A model generated the notes under the pieces. That model was not told where the DNA came from. It worked only from the letters and a program-made list of their open reading frames with translations, and did no database searches. Made by a program: the position numbers and the translations under genes. A stretch of DNA of 29,815 nt from Bacilli bacterium (GTDB lineage: Bacteria; Bacillota_I; Bacilli_A; ML615J-28; CAG-698): contig JAQUYR010000007.1 of assembly GCA_028691715.1 (NCBI GenBank), forward strand, positions 2,438 to 32,252, in the 5' to 3' direction. Shown in pieces: positions 6,544 through 13,629 of the stretch. Every line of letters starts with the position of its first letter. The first letter of the stretch is position 1.

Positions 6544-8079
6544 ATGAGTAAAACAATTATAAAAATGCAAAATATTTCTAAAATTTATGATAATGGCATT
6601 GTTGCAAACGACAATGCTTTTATCGAAATTTGTGAAGGTGAAATTCATGCACTAGCTGGTGAAAATGGTGCTGGTAAAAGCACTTTAATGAAGATTTTAT
6701 ATGGCCTTGAAAAACCAACCAGCGGGAAAATATTTTTTAATGATGTTGAAGTTAAAATAAATTCACCATTAACAGCAAATAATCTGGGAATAGGAATGGT
6801 TCACCAGCATTTTATGCTGGTCAATGAACTAAGTGTTGCTGAAAATATTCTTTTAGGGCAAGAAATTACTAAAAACTTATTGTTGGATAGAAAAAGTACT
6901 ATCAAATTGGTAAATAAAATTTCTAAAGAATTTGGAATGGAAATAAATGCTGAAGAAATTGTTGAAAATTTATCTATTGTCCAAAAACAAAAGGTTGAAA
7001 TATTAAAGGCATTAGCTAGAGATGCTAGAATCATTATTCTTGATGAACCTACTGCTGTTTTAACACCGCAGGAAACTCAGGAATTTTTTGCACAACTAAA
7101 ATTATTAAAAAAACAAGGATATACCATAATAATTATCACTCATAAGTTAAATGAAATTAAACAGATATGTGATCGAATAACGATAATGCGTAATGGCAAG
7201 TATGTTGGTATGTATGATGTAGATAAAATATCTGAAGAAGAAATATCAAGAAAAATGGTCGGAAGAGATGTCGTTCGTAAAATTGATAAAGAACTATCTA
7301 GTCCTGGTAAGGCTGTTTTAAAAATAGAAAATTTGAATAAAATAGCGCTTAATGGTAAACCGATTTTAAATAATATTTCTTTTGAATGCAGAAAAAGCGA
7401 AATTGTTTGTCTTTGTGGGGTTGAGGGAAACGGCCAAAGGGAACTAGTAAATATTGTTACAGGATTTGATAAGGATTATAATGGAAATGTTCAAATTAAT
7501 GATATAAATATAATTAAAAAAAATATTAAGCAAATACGTGATATGGGTGAAACCCATATTCCAGAAGATAGAACTAATTTTGGTGTTGATTTGTTATCAA
7601 ACATTTCCGAAAATTTGATTTCAACATCACTAGATGATATTTGTAAATGTGGATTTATTGATAAAACCAAAGTGGAATCAATCTCAAAAGAGAGCATTAA
7701 GGATTATCAGATTAAATGTGAAGATTCAATGCAAAAAGTTAAAATGCTTTCTGGTGGTAATATGCAAAAGGTTGTTATTGCCCGAGAAACAAGAAAAACA
7801 CCAGCTATTTTAGTGGCTAATCAACCTACTAGAGGTGTTGATATTGGAGCAATCGAATTTATTCATCGAAAAATAGTTGAACTAAGGAATCAAGGAACAG
7901 CAATTTTATTGATATCCTCTGATCTTTCAGAAGTATTTAGTTTGGCTGATAGAATTTTAGTTTTCTATTCTGGTGATATTGTTGCTGAGATTGATGATGT
8001 CGATAATATCAGTGAAGAAGAACTCGGTTTATATATGCTTGGGATAAAACGGATGAATAATAAGGTGAAGTATGAATAA
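6544..8079 (+). CDS. Nucleoside ABC transporter ATP-binding protein (double NBD)
   Basis: The 511-residue protein has two fused ABC domains, like RbsA and the nucleoside ATPases NupO/YufO. Domain 1 (about 1-235) has Walker A GENGAGKST, a signature region LSIVQKQKVEI and Walker B RIIILDEPTA. Domain 2 (about 255-505) has the degenerate Walker A GVEGNGQREL, signature LSGGNMQKVVIAR and the segment NQPTRGVDIGA. The degenerate second nucleotide site is normal for this family. It powers the two permeases encoded next. The gap to the BMP gene is 7 bp, with the SD AAGG overlapping the previous stop; its own 3' end overlaps the first permease by 8 bp. Confidence 0.95.
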   Translation: MSKTIIKMQNISKIYDNGIVANDNAFIEICEGEIHALAGENGAGKSTLMKILYGLEKPTSGKIFFNDVEVKINSPLTANNLGIGMVHQHFMLVNELSVAENILLGQEITKNLLLDRKSTIKLVNKISKEFGMEINAEEIVENLSIVQKQKVEILKALARDARIIILDEPTAVLTPQETQEFFAQLKLLKKQGYTIIIITHKLNEIKQICDRITIMRNGKYVGMYDVDKISEEEISRKMVGRDVVRKIDKELSSPGKAVLKIENLNKIALNGKPILNNISFECRKSEIVCLCGVEGNGQRELVNIVTGFDKDYNGNVQINDINIIKKNIKQIRDMGETHIPEDRTNFGVDLLSNISENLISTSLDDICKCGFIDKTKVESISKESIKDYQIKCEDSMQKVKMLSGGNMQKVVIARETRKTPAILVANQPTRGVDIGAIEFIHRKIVELRNQGTAILLISSDLSEVFSLADRILVFYSGDIVAEIDDVDNISEEELGLYMLGIKRMNNKVKYE

Positions 8080-9229
8080 AACTATTTCAGAACTTAAAAA
8101 TACTTTGATGAGTTTCACTAAGAAAATATTTTCTTTTATTACCAAACCAAGCAGGAAACAAAAGAACAGCTATTTTAATTTTCTTAGGACAATGGTTGCT
8201 ATTTTTATCGCTTTAGCGATATCCCTTGTCATTCTTTTATTTGTATCAGATAATCCATTCTTCGCTTTTAAAACACTACTGTTTTCACCTTTCAAGAATA
8301 AATTTTGGATTGGTGAAATCTTAAGAGGAGCAGTACCGTTGATTTTTGCTGGTGTTGCTGCTTCAATAATGCTTAAATGTGGACAATTTAATATGATAGG
8401 CGAGGGAAGTTTTTATATCGGTGGACTTGTTGGAGCACTTGTTGCTATATATTTACCTGTTAATTCTTTTATCGCTGTTTTGATAGCTTGTATAGTAGCA
8501 ATTATAGTAACAGCAATTTTCGGTTTTGTTCCCGCAATTCTAAAAGCTAAACTAAATGTCAATGAATTTGTTGTCAGTTTAATGTTAAACTTTATTATGC
8601 TATGGGTTGGTTTATATTTCTTACAAAACTATTTTAGGGATGAATCATCTGGTGATATTGCCACTGAATTAATACCAAATACCAATAGATTTGGTATTCT
8701 CATTGATGGAACATACTTGTCAACAGGAATAATTGTTGCTTTAATAGTAGTAATAATATCAGCAATTTTCTTATATAAAACTAGATATGGGTATACTATT
8801 AGATTAACAGGCAATAATAAAAATTTTGCTAAATTTTCTGGTTTATCTGCTGTTTCAGCAATCATATATTCTCAGGTTATCGGCAGTGCTATTGCTGGTT
8901 TGGGAGGAGCCGTGGAGATTCTGGGGGGAATGGATGGCAGGTTCAGCTGGAAAGCTCTTCCTGGATATGGCTTTGATGGCTTTATTGTTGCTATTCTTGC
9001 CAGTAATAATCCTATATTGGTTCCAATTGCTGCCTTATTTTTATCCTATTTGCGAACGGGAGCAACCCTAATGTCAATTCAAACCGATGTTGCCAGTGAA
9101 TTAATTCAAGTAATTCAGGCAATAATAATAATAATAGTAGCTGGTCAGGCTTTTATGTTGAAGTATAGAAATAAAATATTTAATAAGTCTGACAAGGCGA
9201 TTTTAATGAATAATGGTGAGGTGAAATAA
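8072..9229 (+). CDS. Nucleoside ABC transporter permease 1 (NupP-like)
   Basis: A 385-residue integral membrane protein of the branched-chain/ribose permease type (BPD_transp_2). It has a basic cytoplasmic N-terminus of about 35 residues and roughly nine to ten membrane segments. The family segment near the middle is KCGQFNMIGEGSFYIGG; a second conserved region is GLGGAVEILGGMDGRF followed by GYGFDGFIVAILASNNP, as in NupP/YufP nucleoside permeases. It overlaps the ATPase gene by 8 bp and the next permease by 1 bp (TAATG), so the three should be made in fixed ratio. A short plus-strand ORF inside it (8826-9071) is a shadow. Confidence 0.94.
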   Translation: MNKTISELKNTLMSFTKKIFSFITKPSRKQKNSYFNFLRTMVAIFIALAISLVILLFVSDNPFFAFKTLLFSPFKNKFWIGEILRGAVPLIFAGVAASIMLKCGQFNMIGEGSFYIGGLVGALVAIYLPVNSFIAVLIACIVAIIVTAIFGFVPAILKAKLNVNEFVVSLMLNFIMLWVGLYFLQNYFRDESSGDIATELIPNTNRFGILIDGTYLSTGIIVALIVVIISAIFLYKTRYGYTIRLTGNNKNFAKFSGLSAVSAIIYSQVIGSAIAGLGGAVEILGGMDGRFSWKALPGYGFDGFIVAILASNNPILVPIAALFLSYLRTGATLMSIQTDVASELIQVIQAIIIIIVAGQAFMLKYRNKIFNKSDKAILMNNGEVK

Positions 9230-10179
9230 TGAAAGTCTTTGAAATGCTTTTTAGCGAAGAATTTTTGTTCACTTCAATTCAGTTGACAATTCCCATCTTA
9301 TTTGCTGCTCTTGCTGCCTTAATTTCGAATAAAGCCGGGATTCTGAATATTAATATAGAGGGAAGTATGTCAGTATCAGCTTTAATCGGAGCATTGATAA
9401 GTTTTTTTACTCAGAGTTATTTTTTAGGAATACTTGGAGGAATTGTAACAGGAATATTAATGGGAATAATTCTTTCATATTGTGCTCATAAATTAAAAAC
9501 TGATTCCATTCTTGCGGGAGTGGCTCTGAATATTTTTGCTACTGGTTTTGTTGTTTTCCTTATGTATGCCATTCTTGGAACGAAAGGTGATACCACAAAT
9601 GCTCCGAGTTATGTAATACCATATATAAGAATTCCACTATTAAAGGATATTCCTATTATAGGAGTTTTGTTTGAACAAAATTTATTATTCTATATAGCTA
9701 TAATTAGTGTCATTTTTGTTTCCTTTTTCTTAAAGAAAACAAAAATAGGTCTTCACATAAAAGCAGTTGGTTATAATTCAGTTGCTGCAAAATCTGTTGG
9801 TATTTCGATTGAAAAAACGCAATTTATTGCCTTAATCATTGCTGGTGCTTTAGCTGGTTTAGGTGGGGTGTTTCTTTCAATGTCATATTTATCCACTTAT
9901 AATAGTGGAATGGTAGCTGGAAGAGGATTTATAGGCCTTGCTGCTGAAGCGATGGGCGCTGGTCATCCCTTTCTAACAATGCTATTTGCCTATATTTTTG
10001 GTATTGTATCAGCTTTTGCTATCAATGCCCAGACTGCTTTAAATATACCATACGAACTGTTGAACACTTTACCGTATTTGATGACAATACTTGCCTTAGT
10101 TGCTTATTCTATTAAAAGAGCTAATCCAAAAAAAGGCAAACAAATAGGAGGAAAAGATGAAAAAAGCTTGGGAAAGTGA
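9229..10179 (+). CDS. Nucleoside ABC transporter permease 2 (NupQ-like)
   Basis: The second half of the heterodimeric membrane channel: 316 residues with about eight to nine hydrophobic segments. The family segment NKAGILNINIEGSMSVSAL is near the N-terminus, and AGALAGLGGVFLSM with GRGFIGLAAEAMGAGHP lie in the C-terminal half. The ATG overlaps the previous stop by 1 bp, and its last 23 bp overlap the glycohydrolase gene, in a different frame. The short basic C-terminal tail (KRANPKKGKQ) should be cytoplasmic. Confidence 0.94.
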   Translation: MKVFEMLFSEEFLFTSIQLTIPILFAALAALISNKAGILNINIEGSMSVSALIGALISFFTQSYFLGILGGIVTGILMGIILSYCAHKLKTDSILAGVALNIFATGFVVFLMYAILGTKGDTTNAPSYVIPYIRIPLLKDIPIIGVLFEQNLLFYIAIISVIFVSFFLKKTKIGLHIKAVGYNSVAAKSVGISIEKTQFIALIIAGALAGLGGVFLSMSYLSTYNSGMVAGRGFIGLAAEAMGAGHPFLTMLFAYIFGIVSAFAINAQTALNIPYELLNTLPYLMTILALVAYSIKRANPKKGKQIGGKDEKSLGK

Positions 10180-11548
10180 ATATGAATTGATGAAAAATGC
10201 TAAACCTGTGGTCTTAGAAGAAGATGAACAGGGGTGGCTATTTTCTGAACAAGTAGAGAAAATGGACGATACTATGCTTAAATCCAAATGGAAAAGCAAT
10301 GTTCCAGGATCAAACGCTCCTGAAAGGGTGATAATCGGAGCAATTGCTGATATGGGTAATATGGGGTATGATGTGACTGCGGCTGAAGAATTAATCGAGG
10401 ATGGTTTGAAATATTTAGAAAGTGATGATATGGTATCACTAAACCGCATTACATGCCGCATTTGGAACATTCTAAACAATGCTCCAATAATAAAAGAACA
10501 TCCCTCGCAAAAGTATAAGGTATATGATACCTTTCAGAAGTATTTAGAAGATATCAATACAGCATTGGAATATCCAAGGTTTATAAAAAATGAAGATTAT
10601 CTAAAGAGAACATATTATGGTTGGTTGGCTCAAATAGTTGCTGGAGCAATCGGTACAGCAGTAGAAGGGTATACTACAAAGAATATCAGAGAAGCCTTTG
10701 GTGAGGTTTATGATTATGTACGAAAACCTAATACATACAACGATGATATAACTTATGAAATAGCTTTTCTAAAAGCTCTAGAAAGAAAAGGGAAGCAATT
10801 AACATCTGGTGATATTGCTGAGGAATGGGCTGCCCTAATTCCATTTGGCTGGTCAGCAGAAGAATGGGCTCTAAAGAATATTAAAATGGGAATTTATCCT
10901 CCTGAAAGTGGCTTTCTCCACAATCCATATCGAGAATGGATTGGTGCACAAATGCGAGGAGCAGTTTGTGGTATGGTAGCACCAAACAATCCTTATTTGG
11001 CAGCTAAACTTGCCTATTTAGATGGAGTAGTTTCTCATTATAACAATGGTGTAATCGGTGAAATATTTAATGCTGTCTTGACGAGTTTGTCTTATGGCAG
11101 TAATGATGTAAAAGAGATTGTTGAAACAACAATTAATAATTACATTCCAATCAAAAGTGAATATTATACAGTTGTCAAATATGCCTTAAGTATATGTCAA
11201 AAAGAAATAGACTGGGAAGTCGCTTGGGAAAAAATTATTGAGAAGTATAAACAATATAATTGGATCCATGCTTATCCAAATGCTGCTGCTGAGGTTGTTT
11301 CGTTATGGTTTGGAAAGAACGATTTTGATGAAACAATGCACATATGTGCTATGATAGGCTATGATGTTGATTGTAATGCTGCTCAAATAGCGACACTTTT
11401 TGGAATTATTCATCAGGAAAAATGCTTGAATAAGAAATGGACAGATCCAATTGGCGATGAACTAAAAACATATATTCGGGATAATAAAACCATAAAAATT
11501 AAGAAATTAGCGGAATATACAACAAATCTCGCAAAAAAATTGGAGTAG
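10157..11548 (+). CDS. ADP-ribosylglycohydrolase-family protein (ARH/DraG fold)
   Basis: A 463-residue soluble protein. After an N-terminal extension of about 150 residues, the ARH/DraG pattern appears: GAIGTAVEGYTT, then YNDDITYEIAFLKAL (Asp196, Asp197 as the first Mg pair) and near the end GYDVDCNAAQIATLFG (Asp403, Asp405 as the second metal pair). Family enzymes hydrolyse the N- or O-glycosidic bond of ADP-ribose conjugates. The usual SDDT and GGDTDT motifs are altered to NDDI and GYDVDC, so the substrate may differ. Placement between a nucleoside importer and ribokinase suggests it releases ribose from an imported riboside; E. coli yegTUV is a comparable cluster of transporter, ARH protein and PfkB kinase. 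SD ATAGGAGG; overlaps the permease by 23 bp. Confidence 0.85.
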   Translation: MKKAWESEYELMKNAKPVVLEEDEQGWLFSEQVEKMDDTMLKSKWKSNVPGSNAPERVIIGAIADMGNMGYDVTAAEELIEDGLKYLESDDMVSLNRITCRIWNILNNAPIIKEHPSQKYKVYDTFQKYLEDINTALEYPRFIKNEDYLKRTYYGWLAQIVAGAIGTAVEGYTTKNIREAFGEVYDYVRKPNTYNDDITYEIAFLKALERKGKQLTSGDIAEEWAALIPFGWSAEEWALKNIKMGIYPPESGFLHNPYREWIGAQMRGAVCGMVAPNNPYLAAKLAYLDGVVSHYNNGVIGEIFNAVLTSLSYGSNDVKEIVETTINNYIPIKSEYYTVVKYALSICQKEIDWEVAWEKIIEKYKQYNWIHAYPNAAAEVVSLWFGKNDFDETMHICAMIGYDVDCNAAQIATLFGIIHQEKCLNKKWTDPIGDELKTYIRDNKTIKIKKLAEYTTNLAKKLE

Positions 11549-11561
11549 ATGGGGTAGTATT

Positions 11562-12464
11562 ATGAGAAAAATATTTGTACTTGGTAGTTTGAATATTGAT
11601 TTAAGCATAAATTGTGATAAATTTCCTCTTTCTGGTGAAACAGTAATAGGAAAAAATTTTATCTCTAATCCTGGAGGAAAAGGTGCCAATCAGGCAGTTG
11701 CTGCTGCAAAAATGGGTGGTAATGTCATCATGCTTGGTGCTGTCGGTAATGATTTTTTTGGTAAAAAAATAAAGAAAAATATTAGTGCTTTTCATGTTAA
11801 TAACACCTATATTATGACAAAAGAAGGTGCAACTGGAGTGGCAATAATAGTGGTAAATAATGGTGATAATCGTATTGTGCTGGATTCAGGAGCTAATTAT
11901 CAGTATAATTATGCTGACTTTGAAAAAACATTGACTAAGAGAGCAAATCCTGGAGATTATTTTATTACACAACTAGAAAATAGAGTAGATGTTGTTAGTG
12001 ATGGTTTAAAATTAGCCAAAAAATTGGGAATGATTACTGTATTGAATCCTGCTCCAGCTTTTAAGTTGAACGATGAAATATACAAAAATTGTGATTATAT
12101 TATTCCTAATGAAGCTGAAAGTCGAGTATTATCGAATTTATATGATGATAATACTGAAGAAGTAATAAAATATTTTCTTTCTAAAGGTGTAAAAAATGTT
12201 ATAATTACTTTAGGAGAAAAAGGTTGTGTCTACACAAGCAATCAAAATATAAAATATCTTAAAGCTGTAGATACAAAGGCCATTGATACAACAGCAGCCG
12301 GAGATACATTTATCGGTGCGCTTGTTGCTAAATTATCAGATGGTTGTAATCTTGAAGATGCTATAAATTTTGCCAATTTAGCATCGGCTATAACTATCAC
12401 CAGGCAGGGAGCTCAACAGTCTATCCCTACAAAATCAGAGGTTGAAGAGTATAACAATAAATAA
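11562..12464 (+). CDS. rbsK: Ribokinase (PfkB family)
   Basis: Ribokinase phosphorylates D-ribose to ribose-5-phosphate with ATP. The 300-residue protein has the family length and motifs: GSLNIDL near the start, the sugar-binding NPGGKGANQAVAAAK, VLNPAPA, ITLGEKGCVY, and the second PfkB signature DTTAAGDTFIGAL with catalytic Asp248. It starts 13 bp after the glycohydrolase stop, with a GGGG-containing SD. Following a glycohydrolase that could free ribose, it would feed the pentose-phosphate pool. A nucleoside kinase of the same superfamily is the main alternative, but the GGKGANQA motif favours ribokinase. Confidence 0.9.
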   Translation: MRKIFVLGSLNIDLSINCDKFPLSGETVIGKNFISNPGGKGANQAVAAAKMGGNVIMLGAVGNDFFGKKIKKNISAFHVNNTYIMTKEGATGVAIIVVNNGDNRIVLDSGANYQYNYADFEKTLTKRANPGDYFITQLENRVDVVSDGLKLAKKLGMITVLNPAPAFKLNDEIYKNCDYIIPNEAESRVLSNLYDDNTEEVIKYFLSKGVKNVIITLGEKGCVYTSNQNIKYLKAVDTKAIDTTAAGDTFIGALVAKLSDGCNLEDAINFANLASAITITRQGAQQSIPTKSEVEEYNNK

Positions 12465-12486
12465 TTAAAATGTAAAGGGTATAAGT

Positions 12487-13494
12487 ATGACGGTAACATT
12501 AAAATTTTTAAGCGAAAAAGCTAATTTATCAATAACAACAGTTTCATTGATACTCAATGGTAAAAATGTCAGAGTATCAGAGGAGAAAAAGAAACTCGTA
12601 CTGCAATTAGCAAAGGAGTATAATTATGTTCCTAATTCTCTGGCTGTTGGTTTGGTAACCAAAAAGACGAAAACAATCGGACTTATTATACCTGATATAA
12701 GCAATACATTCTTCGCAGAAATCGCTAAGAATCTTGAACAAGAAGCAAATGCTAAAGGCTATAGTGTCATTTTATGTAATACCAATGATAAAATTCTTGA
12801 GGAAATAAAATATGCGAATCTTTTATTCTCAAAAGGAGTTGATGCATTGATAGTATGCCCTGCAATTGAGTCTGCTGATAACTTTAAGTATATAAATAAA
12901 TTTATTGAAGCAGGAAAAGGGGTTATCGTCTTCGATAGATTTTTTGAAGGCATGCCATGTTCTTCAGTCATTGCTGACAATTTAAATGGAAGCGCTGAAG
13001 CGGTGAAATATCTAATCGATAATGGTCATCAAAAAATAGGTTGTATTACTGGTCCTATAAATTCTTATTCAGCTAGAATAAGAGTTGAAGGCTATAAAAA
13101 AGCCTTATGTGAGGCAAAAATAGAATTCAACAATGAATTAATTCTATCTGGTAATTATCAATTTGAAAGTGGATACTTACAGGGTCTCGAATTGATCAAA
13201 AAGGATATAACTGCTGTCTTTGTATGCAATGATTTAATGGCATATGGTTTCTATCGTGCTGTTAAAAAAATGGGGAAAAGAATACCTCAGGATATTTCTG
13301 TAGTGGGATTTGATGATTTGTTGTTCTCATCAATGCTTGATGTTCCTCTTACTAGTGTGAGACAAAATATCATTGCCATATCCTCTAATATCATTAGGTT
13401 GCTGGAAAAGATATTGAATGGTGATATGAGTATTGAAAATGTGGTTCTCCCAACAAGTATTTCCAAGCGAAGTAGTGTCAGAAAAATATTATAA
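12487..13494 (+). CDS. LacI-family transcriptional regulator
   Basis: The 335-residue protein has a LacI/GalR layout. The N-terminal helix-turn-helix reads TLKFLSEKANLSITTVSLILNGK. The hinge follows (YVPNSLAVGLVTKKT), then a periplasmic-binding-protein-like sensor from about residue 60 (TIGLIIPDISNTFFAEI, GVIVFDRF, KIGCITGP, AVFVCNDLMAYGF, SVVGFDDL). It is the last gene of the operon, 22 bp after ribokinase and with no promoter of its own, and is followed by a terminator. The CG-centred operator at 3218-3235 is its likely target, making the operon autoregulated. The inducer is probably a ribose compound or imported riboside, by inference. Confidence 0.92.
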   Translation: MTVTLKFLSEKANLSITTVSLILNGKNVRVSEEKKKLVLQLAKEYNYVPNSLAVGLVTKKTKTIGLIIPDISNTFFAEIAKNLEQEANAKGYSVILCNTNDKILEEIKYANLLFSKGVDALIVCPAIESADNFKYINKFIEAGKGVIVFDRFFEGMPCSSVIADNLNGSAEAVKYLIDNGHQKIGCITGPINSYSARIRVEGYKKALCEAKIEFNNELILSGNYQFESGYLQGLELIKKDITAVFVCNDLMAYGFYRAVKKMGKRIPQDISVVGFDDLLFSSMLDVPLTSVRQNIIAISSNIIRLLEKILNGDMSIENVVLPTSISKRSSVRKIL

Positions 13495-13499
13495 ATATC

Positions 13500-13529
13500 G
13501 GACTTATGCTTTAATGCCTAAGTCTTTTT
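13500..13529 (+). terminator. Intrinsic terminator after the LacI-family gene
   Basis: GACTTA (13501-13506) pairs with TAAGTC (13519-13524), with an inner GC/GC pairing after a one-base mismatch, followed by TTTTT. It closes the scavenging operon. Confidence 0.7.
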
Positions 13530-13587
13530 GTATATAAATAGATAATAAAGAGTTTTTTCTTTATCACTTTTATATTTTTTGATAATA

Positions 13588-13596
13588 TGTTATAAT
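13588..13596 (+). promoter_or_regulatory. Extended -10 promoter for mutS
   Basis: TGTTATAAT is a TGn extended -10 followed by a perfect TATAAT (13591-13596). No good -35 is present 17 bases upstream, which an extended -10 can tolerate. It is 34 bp before the mutS ATG. Confidence 0.65.
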
Positions 13597-13629
13597 TAGT
13601 TAAAACTATACAATTCTAGGGTGAAAAAG

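Noticed and set aside
7381..7450. Defective second ATPase domain in the ABC protein
   Set aside because: The missing GKS in the second Walker A is normal for RbsA/NupO-type double ATPases, so it is not a sign of decay.
13545..13564. Second hairpin (ATAAAG / CTTTAT) before mutS
   Set aside because: Only six A-T-rich pairs with an 8-nt loop; too weak to call a terminator.
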